A stretch of DNA of 64,000 nucleotides from Pseudomonas japonica (GCF_013522925.1 NZ_JAAMQU010000006.1:62001-126000), one strand, 5' to 3'. Positions 27,169-36,014 are shown, numbered from the stretch's first letter. The notes: generated by a model from the sequence alone, not told the origin. Translations and numbers: made by a program.

Positions 27169-28485
27169 TTATTTGGGATAACCCGCGCGCTTCATTTCCC
27201 GTTCCGTGCTGGCCTGCGCTGCAGCCAGGGCCTGGTCCACGCTTGTCTGCCCGGTCAACGCCGCGGAAAACAACTTGCCAACCGATGTGCCGATGGATTG
27301 AAACTCCGGGATCACCACGTACTGGATGCCCTGGTACGGCACTGGCTGGGCCGAGGGATGGGAGGGGTCGGCATGCTGCATCATCGCCAGGGTCACCTTG
27401 GCGAACGGTGCGGCGTTCAGGTAAGCGTCGTTGTAGGTAGACTGGCGGGTGCCCGGCGGCACGTTGGCGATGCCGTCCTTGTCGGCGACAAGCTTTACGT
27501 ACTCCTTCGAGGTGGCCCAGGTGATGAAGGCCTTCGCCGCGTCCTTGTGTTTGGAGCTTGCAGGAATGGCGAGCGACCAGGCGTACAGCCAGGACGAGCC
27601 CTTGTCCGTCACTTCCACGGGCGCGGCGACGAACCCTACCTGATCGGCCACCTTGCTCTGGGTTTTGTCGGTGGTGAAGGAGCCCGCTACGCTGGCGTCC
27701 ACCCACAAAGCGCATTTGCCACTGTTGAACAGGGCCAGGGTTTCGTTGAAGCCGTTGCTGGACACGCCGGGTGGGCCGTACTTTTTCAAGGTATCGACAT
27801 AGAAGTTGGCTGCGGCGGTCCATTCGGGGCTGGTGAGTTGCGGCTTCCACTGCTCATCGAACCAGCGCGCGCCAAAGGCGTTGGCCATGGTGCTCAGCAG
27901 GGCCATGTTCTCGCCCCACCCAGCCTTGCCGCGCAGGCACATGCCGTACTGGCCCTTGGCAGGGTCATGCAACTTGCTGGCAAATTCCCCCAACTGGGTC
28001 CAGGTGGGGTGTTCCGGCATGGTGAGGCCGGCTTGCTTGAACAGGTCTGTGCGGTAATAGGTGAGCGTGCTTTCGCCGTAGAACGGAAGCGCGTACATCA
28101 CGTCATTGACTGACAGCCCCTGACGCACGGCGGGGAAAATGTCCTCGACGTCATAGCTGGCAGGCAGGTCCTGCAACGGTTCGAGCCACTTCTTTGCGCC
28201 CCACAAGGGCGTTTCATAAGTGCCAATGGTGAGCACGTCGAACTGCCCGCCTTGGGTGGCAATGTCGGTGGTGAGCCGCTGGCGCAGCACGTTCTCTTCA
28301 AGCACCACCCAATTGAGCGTGATGTCAGGGTGCTGTTCTTCAAACACTTTGCTCAACCGCTGCATACGGATCATGTCGCTGTTGTTCACCGTGGCAATGG
28401 TGACGGTATCCGCCGCATGGCTGATGAGCGTGACCGACAGCCCGGCACACAGTGCAAGTGCTTGCATGGGTTTGATGGCGTTCAT
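27169..28485 (-). CDS. mtlE: Mannitol/sorbitol-type ABC transporter substrate-binding protein
   Basis: A 438-residue family 1 sugar-binding protein very like Pseudomonas MtlE/SmoE. After the signal peptide (residues 1-25, ending SHAAD) comes TVTIATVNNSDMIRMQRL, and later WVVLEENVLRQRLTTDIATQ, both hallmarks. The ATG at 28485 has GGAGA five bases upstream; the open frame extends to 29040 but that part precedes the signal. In related pseudomonads mtlE is followed by permease genes mtlF and mtlG, the ATPase mtlK and mannitol dehydrogenase mtlD. Here it is followed at once by an SDR, so it lacks its membrane partners locally. Confidence 0.9.
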   Translation of the reverse strand: MNAIKPMQALALCAGLSVTLISHAADTVTIATVNNSDMIRMQRLSKVFEEQHPDITLNWVVLEENVLRQRLTTDIATQGGQFDVLTIGTYETPLWGAKKWLEPLQDLPASYDVEDIFPAVRQGLSVNDVMYALPFYGESTLTYYRTDLFKQAGLTMPEHPTWTQLGEFASKLHDPAKGQYGMCLRGKAGWGENMALLSTMANAFGARWFDEQWKPQLTSPEWTAAANFYVDTLKKYGPPGVSSNGFNETLALFNSGKCALWVDASVAGSFTTDKTQSKVADQVGFVAAPVEVTDKGSSWLYAWSLAIPASSKHKDAAKAFITWATSKEYVKLVADKDGIANVPPGTRQSTYNDAYLNAAPFAKVTLAMMQHADPSHPSAQPVPYQGIQYVVIPEFQSIGTSVGKLFSAALTGQTSVDQALAAAQASTEREMKRAGYPK

Positions 28486-28625
28486 GGCGTTCTCCCACTC
28501 TATGCCTGGCCGGCACGAGCGTTGTTGTTTTTGTATCCGCCACAGCGAGGGCACATCCGATGGCGGGCGCGGCTCGATTACAACACCCCCTCCAGCCGCC
28601 CACAAACGATCCACGAACGCTGCAC

Positions 28626-28678
28626 TGATACTTTTTTTGCCCACCAGGGCCTGGGCTGAAAAAGGCAAGAAAGTATCA
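28626..28678. promoter_or_regulatory. Long inverted repeat between mtlR and mtlE
   Basis: TGATACTTTTTTTGCC (28626-28641) is an almost perfect inverted match to GGCAAGAAAGTATCA (28664-28678), with one extra T and one substitution. It lies in the 276-base divergent gap between the binding-protein and MtlR genes. It is the leading candidate for an MtlR operator; a hairpin of about 15 bp could also form in RNA. Confidence 0.55.
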
Positions 28679-28761
28679 ATCGCGCGTAGCTGGCGTGCTG
28701 GCCAGTGAAGGTAGCCATGGTATGCTCGAGCCACATTGACAATAAAACACAGGTACCCGGT

Positions 28762-29682
28762 ATGCGGGCCACTCACGCCAACCTGCTGGATCATCCGCCC
28801 GCCGAACTGGAAGTGATCCTCCCGGAGCCCGGGAACGGCTTTCGCTGGTTCGAGCATGACTACCCTTACCCCCTCGCCCGCTGGCACCACCACCCTGAGT
28901 TCGAGCTGCACCTGATACGCCACGGTCACGGCAAGCTGCTGGCGGGCGACTATATTGGCCCCTTCAGCCCAGGCCATGTAGCGCTGATCGGCCCCCACCT
29001 GCCCCACGACTGGATCGGCGATCTCACACCGGGCGAGCACCTTCCAGGCCGTGACGTAGTGCTCCAGTTTGACGGCGAGGCCTTGCTGGGGCTGGCCAGC
29101 GCCTTACCGGAACTGGCCGAGCTGAAGGGCCTGTTCAGCAGTGCGCGCCGGGGCCTGGAATTTACCGGGCAAACCGCCAGGCGCGCTGCGGTGATGATCG
29201 AGGCGGTAGGCCTGGCCCGAGGGCTGGAGCGCCTGACCCGCTTTCTCCAGCTGTGCGACACATTGGCCAAGGCACCCCTGACGGACCGTCGCCCGCTGGC
29301 AAGCCCCTGCTACTCGCCCGTGCTGGATGATCGCAGCGCCGAACGGATTACCCAGGCGTTCGAGTACCTGCTGGCCGAGTTGACCGGGGACATCCGCTTG
29401 AGTGTGGCGGCCGAGCGCGTCGGCATGAGCGAAGCGGGCTTCTCGCGGTTTTTCAAGCGGGTGACCGGCCACGGTTTCGTGGACCTGATGCGCAAGCTGC
29501 GCGTGCAGCGGGCGTGCAGGTTGTTGATGCAAACCGACCGTTCGGTGGCCGATATCTGTTTCGACGTGGGCTACGCCAACCTGTCCAACTTCAATCGCCA
29601 CTTCCGCCATGAAATGGCGCAAACCCCCAGCGAATACCGGCGCCAGGCCAACGCCGGTTCGCCACTGCATCCCCTACAATAA
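28762..29682 (+). CDS. mtlR: AraC family regulator of mannitol/polyol use, MtlR-like
   Basis: A 306-residue AraC regulator. The N-terminal cupin domain contains FRWFEHDYPYPLARWHHHPE, a stretch typical of Pseudomonas MtlR, and the C-terminus has two helix-turn-helix motifs (VAAERVGMSEAGFSRFFKRV and ICFDVGYANLSNFNRHFRHE). I take the ATG at 28762; in-frame GTG at 28705 and ATG at 28717 exist but add a non-conserved extension. It is divergent from mtlE and 12 bases upstream of the fructokinase, so it probably activates mtlE and is co-transcribed with the kinase. Confidence 0.9.
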   Translation: MRATHANLLDHPPAELEVILPEPGNGFRWFEHDYPYPLARWHHHPEFELHLIRHGHGKLLAGDYIGPFSPGHVALIGPHLPHDWIGDLTPGEHLPGRDVVLQFDGEALLGLASALPELAELKGLFSSARRGLEFTGQTARRAAVMIEAVGLARGLERLTRFLQLCDTLAKAPLTDRRPLASPCYSPVLDDRSAERITQAFEYLLAELTGDIRLSVAAERVGMSEAGFSRFFKRVTGHGFVDLMRKLRVQRACRLLMQTDRSVADICFDVGYANLSNFNRHFRHEMAQTPSEYRRQANAGSPLHPLQ

Positions 29683-29694
29683 GGAACCCCTCGC

Positions 29695-30600
29695 ATGTCC
29701 CTCCCCCGTGTCGTGGTATTCGGCGAAGCGCTTACCGACATCGTGCAAACCACCCCTGGCCACTGGCGCGGCTACCCGGGCGGCGCGCCCTGGAACGTAG
29801 CCCGTACCCTCAGCAAGCTAGGCATCGCTACCGGGTTCGGCGGGGCCATCAGTGAGGATTCATTGGGCGAAGATATCGCCGAGCAGTCGGTAGCCGCGGG
29901 GCTGGACATGCGCTTCATCCAGCGGGTAAAGGCAGACCCACTGGTTGCCGTCGTGCCTTCCAGCGCCCCACCCACGTACTTCTTCGCCGGTGAAGCCGAC
30001 TTGCGCTTCAGCCTCGATGCGCTGCCTGAGGGTTGGTTGGATGAAGTGGAAATCTGCCATTTCAGCTGTATCAGCCTGGCGCGCGAGCCCCTCGCCAGCT
30101 TGCTGATACGCACCGCCGAGCAGGCGAAAGCCGCAGGCAAAGTCATCAGCTACGACCCGAACTGGCGCAACCTGATGACGGCGCGGTACCGAGAAGAGAC
30201 CTTCCCTACCCTGGCGAGGCTGGCGAGCACCATCAAACTGTCGGATGAAGACCTGAAAAACCTGTACCCCGACTACGAAGAAGTGCAGGCGCTGCAGGCC
30301 CTGCGCGAACTCAACCCCAAGGCGCAGGTACTGTTTACCCGGGGCGAACGCGGGCTGACGCTCTACACCGCCGAGGGCACCTACGAGCAACCCGCGCTCA
30401 AGGTAACCGTCGCCGATACCGTGGGCGCGGGCGATGCCAGCATGGCCGGCTGGCTGGGCTCGGGGCTGCTGGGCATCACCGACCTGCAGCAACGGCTGGT
30501 ATTTGCCGCCGCCTGTGCGTCGGTGTCCTGCAGCCACGCTGGCGCCTATTCACCAACGGTTGCCGAGGTAGAGGCGTTGATTGCCGAGCGCAGCCGATAA
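29695..30600 (+). CDS. mtlZ: Fructokinase (PfkB family)
   Basis: A 301-residue PfkB-family sugar kinase. The N-terminal FGEALTDIVQTTPGHWRGYPGGAPWNVA and the C-terminal DTVGAGDASMAGWLG (containing the catalytic aspartate) are characteristic of MtlZ-type fructokinases. It phosphorylates the fructose formed by polyol dehydrogenases. It follows mtlR after 12 bases with AAGGA upstream. Its 3' end faces the hip locus across a hairpin. Confidence 0.92.
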   Translation: MSLPRVVVFGEALTDIVQTTPGHWRGYPGGAPWNVARTLSKLGIATGFGGAISEDSLGEDIAEQSVAAGLDMRFIQRVKADPLVAVVPSSAPPTYFFAGEADLRFSLDALPEGWLDEVEICHFSCISLAREPLASLLIRTAEQAKAAGKVISYDPNWRNLMTARYREETFPTLARLASTIKLSDEDLKNLYPDYEEVQALQALRELNPKAQVLFTRGERGLTLYTAEGTYEQPALKVTVADTVGAGDASMAGWLGSGLLGITDLQQRLVFAAACASVSCSHAGAYSPTVAEVEALIAERSR

Positions 30601-30610
30601 GGCAATAGCC

Positions 30611-30638
30611 TAGGCAGCGTAGCGCGCAGCGCTGCCTA
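30611..30638. terminator. Hairpin between convergent mtlZ and hipA
   Basis: TAGGCAGCG (30611-30619) and CGCTGCCTA (30630-30638) form a perfect 9-bp stem. The right arm includes the hipA stop codon. No long T run is present, but the location between convergent genes suits a bidirectional terminator. Confidence 0.55.
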
Positions 30639-31835
30639 CTGATCGAACGTTCTAGCAAAGGGCTCTGCGGCTTGACGAATGGCAGCGGCCACCCGTGGTG
30701 CTTGCTCACAGAGCTCCGCTGAGCCGGCAAGTACGCGCTCCAGCGCCTGCAATTGTTGGCGGATCACTTCTTTCGGGTTCGCGACGTCGCATAACGCCGC
30801 GAATTCAAGCAGCCCTTGGCGGGAGGCGAATAGAGACTTATTGCCAGCGAGATCCAACGCAAGTACGTCGTCAGGTATGTAAGCGGTTGTGTTGACAATA
30901 TCGTAAGCCGGTGCAAGCCGGGCATCGCGCTGGCGAGGGTCTGAATAAAGCAGCCCAAAGTTCTTCAGGTGGGCGTCGCCATTGCCTACGATGCAGCTCA
31001 AACTGACGGTCGCGAATAACTGGGCGAGCGAACCCGAAACCCGTTCGGGTGGACAAAACAGTCGAATTGCCTTGGCAATGGCCGAGTAGCTCTTGCTGTA
31101 TTTTTGTTCTGCCCCAAGCCCCATGAGCGCGGCCATATCCTCGAAACCCAGCGGATTCAAGGCCTCGTCTCGGTCAAAACGGCGCATGATGAATAGCTGG
31201 GTATTGTCAGACAAGTAGAACTCCGGCACGGTAATACCGGCTTCCCTGGCAACCGACATTCATATGAACTCATTGATCGCCAATCCCGGGAACTCATCTC
31301 TTCCGCTTTTGATGATCAAGTCTGAAGTCTTGGAAGTGAAACGCTGCGCGTCCCCGTCCGGCCGCTCCGGTACCAGCACCTTAGGCTGAACCCCCGAAAT
31401 TCCCGCACGCAGGATATAGCGATCTACCAGACCGGCAAAAATGTCTTCTGCCCCGTCCCATGCCAGAATCTCAGACAGTTTTTCTCCCTGAAACTGCTGC
31501 CGGCCCAGTAAGGCATCCACTTCAGCCGAGCTTACCGCCACTCGCCCGATCGGCGAGCTACTACCTGACAAGCCAAGTAACAGCATCGGGTCAACGTTAG
31601 CAATTTTGGCAAGCCGGTTTCTTAGCTGCTCAAGCACATACCCTTCCGGCAAATTCATTTGAAAGATCGGATGCAATTCCCGGTGGCGGTAATCTTCAAA
31701 GCGCGCAGGCATAAGCAAGCTGATAGCAGCCTGAGGGTGACACTTTTCGTGATACCTGAAGAGATAATCGCCACTTGCGGTGAGAATTTTTCCGCTCTCA
31801 CCTTGTGGGGTGGCGACTTGTAATGAAGCGGGCAT
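30636..31835 (-). pseudogene. hipA: HipA-type serine/threonine kinase toxin, interrupted by in-frame TGA
   Basis: The full reading frame of 400 codons is HipA-like but is broken by TGA at 31262-31260. The first part (31835-31260, 191 residues) contains the N-terminal HipA domain and SGVQPKVLVP. The second part (31259-30636, 207 residues) has the catalytic loop GNGDAHLKNFG and the metal-binding YDIVN. Sequence continues in register across the stop (LAINEFI, stop, MSVAREAGI), where HipA homologues usually read NEFxCM, so a cysteine codon TGC/TGT probably became TGA. An ATG follows the stop immediately, so a two-piece protein by reinitiation is possible. Intact HipA phosphorylates glutamyl-tRNA synthetase or similar targets. 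hipB overlaps its start by one base. Confidence 0.85.
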
Positions 31836-32086
31836 CAGTCAAACATCCCATGGATTTCATCCAACGTAGGCATCGCTGCGGGTACCACGCTCAATTCACA
31901 GTCAAGCGCACCCAGGACGCGCGCGTAGGCAGACATACCGACGGAAAGATCGCCGCGTTCGACAGCGATGATTTTTTGCCGGGTAAGGCAAGCAAGCCCA
32001 GCAAGTTCGGCTTGAGTGAGCCCACGGTTGAGGCGACGCTGCCGAAGCTGCGCTCCTAATCGAACGGTGATAAGCACATGGTCCAT
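31835..32086 (-). CDS. hipB: HipB-like XRE family antitoxin
   Basis: An 83-residue (from ATG 32086) helix-turn-helix protein with LGAQLRQRRLNRGLTQAELAGLACLTRQKIIAVERG, the XRE fold of HipB antitoxins. It overlaps hipA by one base (TGATG), the usual hipBA order. I prefer the ATG at 32086 because palindromic operator candidates lie immediately upstream, at 32088-32128; longer starts at 32104 or 32134 would put those sites inside the gene. It should repress its own promoter and neutralise HipA. Confidence 0.85.
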   Translation of the reverse strand: MDHVLITVRLGAQLRQRRLNRGLTQAELAGLACLTRQKIIAVERGDLSVGMSAYARVLGALDCELSVVPAAMPTLDEIHGMFD

Positions 32087-32087
32087 G

Positions 32088-32128
32088 TTATGTATACGAG
32101 ACATAATAGTTGAAATGTACCGTATACA
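32088..32128. promoter_or_regulatory. hipBA operator candidates
   Basis: Two inverted repeats lie just upstream of hipB: TTATGT-N7-ACATAA (32088-32106), and TGTATACG (32091-32098) with CGTATACA (32121-32128), the second pair 30 bases apart centre to centre. HipB proteins are known to bind palindromes in their own promoter, so these are natural operator candidates. Confidence 0.6.
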
Positions 32129-32225
32129 GAACATCCCAAGACTGCAACGCTTAATTCAGGATAGTTCTCTGTCCTAGAGCAGGTGCAACGTGCCCATGTA
32201 TTGCCGATGAGGAGCGGCGCTGCAG

Positions 32226-33125
32226 TCAAAAGCCGCTTTCGCCAGCCTCGCTTACCTCCCGCCAGAACGCTTCGGCGAAGGGAGGCAACGGCGCCACCGG
32301 CCGTGCCAGATGAATCTCCAGGGGTATGTCCCAGCTTTCGTCCAGCGCCCGAACCAGCCGGCCATCCGCCCGTTCCTGCTCTGTGAGGCTGGCGGGCAAC
32401 CAGGCCACCCCCTTATTCTCCAGCGCCACCGAGGTGAGCACCGCCGCCAGGTGGCTACTGAAGCTCGGCTGCAGGTGGAGGTATTCCGCCCTGTGCTTGA
32501 GGTGGTGCTCCACAATGCGCCCAAGCCCCGATTCCCGGGTGTACGCCAGGTAGGGCAACGCTTCGATATCGCCGGTAAACTCGGCATCGCTCCCCATCAG
32601 CGGGACGAGCGTATCGGTGCCCACGGGCTCGCTGATAAATTGCCCGATTGGCAGTAGAGGCGGCACTTGCGGATGGCGGTGGCTCAACAGAAATTGCGCC
32701 TGGCCGTGCACGAGCATCCGCTCGCATTCAGCCATGCTGTCTGACAACAGCCTTACTGCCTGGATAGGCGCGCCGCCCCCCACTTGGCGAATCCAGCGCG
32801 GGAAAAAGGTAAACGACAGGGAGTGGGTGGCGGCGAAATGCAAACTTTTGGCCGCAGTACCGGCAAACTCCCGCGCGTCGTCGCGGATCCGGTAAAGCCG
32901 CACCGCGGCGTCCTGGATACTACTGAGCACGTGTTCACCAGCGGGAGTCAACGTCGCCCCTTGGGAAGAACGCTCGAACAGAGGCACACCCACCCATTGC
33001 TCCATCGCCTTGATCCGGCGACTGAAGGCCGGCTGGGTGACATGCCGCGCCTGGGCGGCGCGAATGAAGCCACCCTGCTCGGCGAGGGCGATAAAGTCTT
33101 CTAGCCATGCGAGTTCCACGGCCAT
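32226..33125 (-). CDS. LysR family transcriptional regulator (beside D-tartrate genes)
   Basis: A 299-residue LysR regulator with N-terminal winged helix (WLEDFIALAEQGGFIRAAQARHVTQPAFSRRIKAME) and a C-terminal substrate-binding domain. It is divergent from tarD, the usual arrangement for a regulator and its target. The 201-base gap between them carries a perfect hairpin at 33230-33252 and ATAA-N5-TTAT at 33260-33272. Control of tarD is inferred from position. Confidence 0.88.
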   Translation of the reverse strand: MAVELAWLEDFIALAEQGGFIRAAQARHVTQPAFSRRIKAMEQWVGVPLFERSSQGATLTPAGEHVLSSIQDAAVRLYRIRDDAREFAGTAAKSLHFAATHSLSFTFFPRWIRQVGGGAPIQAVRLLSDSMAECERMLVHGQAQFLLSHRHPQVPPLLPIGQFISEPVGTDTLVPLMGSDAEFTGDIEALPYLAYTRESGLGRIVEHHLKHRAEYLHLQPSFSSHLAAVLTSVALENKGVAWLPASLTEQERADGRLVRALDESWDIPLEIHLARPVAPLPPFAEAFWREVSEAGESGF

Positions 33126-33229
33126 GCCTCCTGTGCATCATCACAAATGCCCTGCAGCAACCGCGCTCGATCCGGGAGGGATCTTAGGCAGGGCCATTGC
33201 TTACACGCACGCTGCAAGGAAGGATTCCC

Positions 33230-33272
33230 GGCAATGCCGTTTCGGCATTGCCTGCGCCGATAAGAGCATTAT
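33230..33272. promoter_or_regulatory. Hairpin and ATAA-N5-TTAT in the LysR/tarD divergent region
   Basis: GGCAATGCCG (33230-33239), loop TTT and CGGCATTGCC (33243-33252) form a perfect 10-bp stem. Just downstream is the palindrome ATAA-GAGCA-TTAT (33260-33272). The first could be an operator or an early hairpin, the second a LysR-type half-site pair. No T run follows the stem, so a simple terminator is unlikely. Confidence 0.4.
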
Positions 33273-33326
33273 GCGGGCGCCCTTCGCAAGCATAAGTTGA
33301 AGTCCTCACAACAAGAGGACAGCGCC

Positions 33327-34496
33327 ATGCGCATCGTTGAAATTCGCGAGAAGACCGTCTCTATCGCCTCCCCTATCGCCAATGCCTACATCGACTTTTC
33401 CAAGATGACCTGCTCGGTGGTGGCGGTGATCACTGATGTCGTTCGAGACGGCAAACCCGTGGTGGGCTATGGCTTCAACTCCAATGGGCGTTATGGCCAG
33501 GGCGCGCTGATGCGTGACCGTTTTCTCGCGAGGATCAGCGAGGCCGATCCGGCCACATTGGTTGACGAGGTCAACGATAACCTCGACCCCTTCGCCATCT
33601 GGAAAACCCTGATGAGCAATGAGAAGCCTGGTGGCCACGGCGAGCGCTCCGTGGCAGTGGGCACCATCGACATGGCAGTGTGGGATGCCGTGGCCAAGAT
33701 CGAGGGTAAACCCCTGTACCGCCTGCTGGCCGACCGTTATCGCGGTGGCGTCGCTGATGACAAGGTATGGGTATATGCCGCAGGCGGCTACTACTACCCC
33801 GGCAAGGACCAAACCAAGCTCAAGGCAGAAATGCAGAGCTACCTGGACCGCGGTTACGACGTAGTGAAGATGAAGATCGGCGCAGTTCCGCTAGATGAAG
33901 ACATTCGCCGCATCGAAGCCGTGCTCGAAGTGGTGGGTGACGGGCGCCGCCTGGCCGTCGATGCCAACGGCCGATTCGACTTGAAGACTGCGATTGCCTA
34001 CGCCGAAGCCATCAAGCAGTACAACCTGTTCTGGTACGAAGAAATCGGCGACCCGCTCGATTATGCCCTGCAGGCTGAGATGGCCAATCACTATGAACTG
34101 CCCATGGCCACGGGCGAAAACCTGTTCTCCCATCAGGACGCACGTAACTTGCTGCGCCATGGTGGCATGCACCCGGACCGGGATTTCCTTCAATTCGACT
34201 GCGCCCTTTCCTACGGCCTGGTGGAGTACATGCGCACCCTGGACGTCATGAAGGAGCTGGGCTGGTCTTCCCGCCGCGTGGTACCCCATGGCGGGCACCA
34301 AATGTCCCTGAACATCGCCGCCGGGCTGCACCTGGGCGGCAATGAATCGTACCCCGACGTGTTCCAGCCCTTCGGCGGGTTCGCCGACGGCATTCGGGTG
34401 GAGAACGGCTATGTGGGGTTGCCGGACATTCCGGGTGTGGGCTTCGAAGCAAAGGCCGAGCTGTACAAGGTGATGCGCGAATTGGGCGAAAGCTGA
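33327..34496 (+). CDS. tarD: D(-)-tartrate dehydratase (enolase superfamily)
   Basis: A 389-residue enolase-superfamily enzyme, the same length as characterised Bradyrhizobium TarD, which dehydrates D-tartrate to oxaloacetate. The KxK base motif is VKMKIG (K181, K183). Metal ligands are expected in VDANGRF, YEEIGDP and ATGEN, and the catalytic histidine is in PHGGHQ (H321). These positions are one off those I recall for TarD. AGAGGA lies about eight bases before the ATG at 33327. It is followed by a terminator and then DctA. Confidence 0.88.
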   Translation: MRIVEIREKTVSIASPIANAYIDFSKMTCSVVAVITDVVRDGKPVVGYGFNSNGRYGQGALMRDRFLARISEADPATLVDEVNDNLDPFAIWKTLMSNEKPGGHGERSVAVGTIDMAVWDAVAKIEGKPLYRLLADRYRGGVADDKVWVYAAGGYYYPGKDQTKLKAEMQSYLDRGYDVVKMKIGAVPLDEDIRRIEAVLEVVGDGRRLAVDANGRFDLKTAIAYAEAIKQYNLFWYEEIGDPLDYALQAEMANHYELPMATGENLFSHQDARNLLRHGGMHPDRDFLQFDCALSYGLVEYMRTLDVMKELGWSSRRVVPHGGHQMSLNIAAGLHLGGNESYPDVFQPFGGFADGIRVENGYVGLPDIPGVGFEAKAELYKVMRELGES

Positions 34497-34511
34497 TCCA
34501 CAGTGCACAAC

Positions 34512-34537
34512 AGCGGCCCCCTGTCGGGCCGCTTTTT
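34512..34537 (+). terminator. Rho-independent terminator after tarD
   Basis: AGCGGCCC (34512-34519) pairs with GGGCCGCT (34526-34533), followed at once by a T run. It is a textbook intrinsic terminator between tarD and dctA, so dctA may have its own promoter or depend on readthrough. Confidence 0.85.
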
Positions 34538-34570
34538 GTCCTCATACAAGAACAACACCGAGGTACAAAC

Positions 34571-35887
34571 ATGAACACGGCTAAGCGCTGGTACAAGCTG
34601 CTGTACGTCCAGGTATTGATCGGCATCGTCGTCGGCGGCGCGATCGGATACTTCATCCCTGACTTCGGCGCCAAACTTCAACCGCTCGCCGATGGGTTCA
34701 TCAAGCTCATCAAAATGCTGCTTGCGCCCATTATCTTCGGCACCGTCGTGGTTGGCATTGCCAAGATGGGCAGTATCAAGGAGGTCGGCCGCATCGGTGG
34801 CAAAGCCCTTATCTATTTCGAAGTCGTTTCGAGCCTGGCGCTGATCATCGGCCTGGTGGTGGTCAATATCATGAAGCCTGGCGAGGGCATGAACATCGAT
34901 GTGAGTTCGCTCAACGCCGACGCCATCAAGGGCTACACCCAGGCCGCCGAAGCCCAGGGCGGCGCCATCAGCTTTTTCATGAACATTATCCCTACCACCC
35001 TTGTGGACGCTTTTGCCAAGGGCGCGATGCTTCAGGTGATATTCGTCTCAGTGTTCATGGGGGTTGCGCTCGTGCAACTGGGCGAGGTGGCCAAGCCGCT
35101 GGTCAATGTCATTGATGTGCTACTGCAGAGCCTGTTCCGGATCGTCGCCATGGTCATGCGGCTTGCCCCCATCGGGGCGGGCGCCGGGATGGCCTTCACC
35201 ATCGGCAAATACGGGATCGGAACCCTGGTATCGCTTGGGCACCTGATGCTGGCGCTCTACGTCACCACGCTATTTTTTATCATCGTGGTACTAGGCTCCG
35301 TCGCGCGCTGGGCCGGCATTCCGCTGTTCACCTTCGTGCGTTATTTCAAGGATGAGATCCTGGTGACGCTCGGCACCTGCTCCACCGAAGCCGTGCTGCC
35401 GCGCATGATGGTCAAGCTGGAGAAGCTGGGGTGTCAGCGCTCGGTGGTCGGCATGGTGCTGCCGACGGGCTACACGTTCAATTCCGACGGTACTTGCATC
35501 TACCTCACAATGGCGGCGATCTTCGTGGCGCAAGCAACCAATACGCCGCTCACCCTTACCGACCAATTGGTAGTGCTCGGGGTTCTGCTGCTGACCTCGA
35601 AAGGTTCGGCCGGCGTGGCGGGTGCCGGCTTCGTCACCCTCGCGGCAACCCTCTCGGTGATACCGGAAATACCGCTGGTAGGCCTGGTGCTACTGCTTGG
35701 GGTTGATCGTTTCCTCAACGAAGCGCGTGCGGTCACCAACCTCATCGGTAACGGAATCGGCACCCTGGCCATTGCCAAGTGGGACGGGGCGTTCGACCAG
35801 GCGGTTGCCGACAAGGAAATCGCCGCCATGAGAAACCCCGAAGCAGCCGCCGCGGGGCCGGCTGGCAAGGCCAACACATTGTCATGA
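34571..35887 (+). CDS. dctA: C4-dicarboxylate:cation symporter DctA
   Basis: A 438-residue DAACS-family symporter. It has the LYVQVLIGIVVGGAIGYF first membrane helix, then VVGIAKMGSIKEVGRIGGKAL, TCSTEAVLPRMMVKLEKLGC and the substrate/cation site VLPTGYTFNSDGTCIYLT, all typical of DctA. It would import succinate, malate, fumarate and, in this setting, tartrate. It follows tarD across a terminator. Pseudomonads often carry several dctA copies, so this may be a tartrate-specific paralogue (inference). Confidence 0.92.
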   Translation: MNTAKRWYKLLYVQVLIGIVVGGAIGYFIPDFGAKLQPLADGFIKLIKMLLAPIIFGTVVVGIAKMGSIKEVGRIGGKALIYFEVVSSLALIIGLVVVNIMKPGEGMNIDVSSLNADAIKGYTQAAEAQGGAISFFMNIIPTTLVDAFAKGAMLQVIFVSVFMGVALVQLGEVAKPLVNVIDVLLQSLFRIVAMVMRLAPIGAGAGMAFTIGKYGIGTLVSLGHLMLALYVTTLFFIIVVLGSVARWAGIPLFTFVRYFKDEILVTLGTCSTEAVLPRMMVKLEKLGCQRSVVGMVLPTGYTFNSDGTCIYLTMAAIFVAQATNTPLTLTDQLVVLGVLLLTSKGSAGVAGAGFVTLAATLSVIPEIPLVGLVLLLGVDRFLNEARAVTNLIGNGIGTLAIAKWDGAFDQAVADKEIAAMRNPEAAAAGPAGKANTLS

Positions 35888-36014
35888 TCACCTCGGCTCG
35901 AGCGGCGCTGCCGAACCGACACAAGGAGGGTGCGCACTGGGTGGAATACTTCAAAGCCATGGCCCTGTACCGGACCTCTCAGGCCTTGCGAGGCAGTAAC
36001 TGACAGGCGAAGCC

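Noticed and set aside
28486..29040. 185-residue N-terminal extension of MtlE
   Set aside because: It overlaps the divergent mtlR gene and would bury the signal peptide.
31257..31265. Selenocysteine at the hipA TGA
   Set aside because: No selenoprotein precedent in HipA and no SECIS-like hairpin was identified after the stop; mutation of a Cys codon is simpler.
34497..34570. tarD and dctA as one simple operon
   Set aside because: A strong intrinsic terminator lies between them, so separate or attenuated transcription is more likely.
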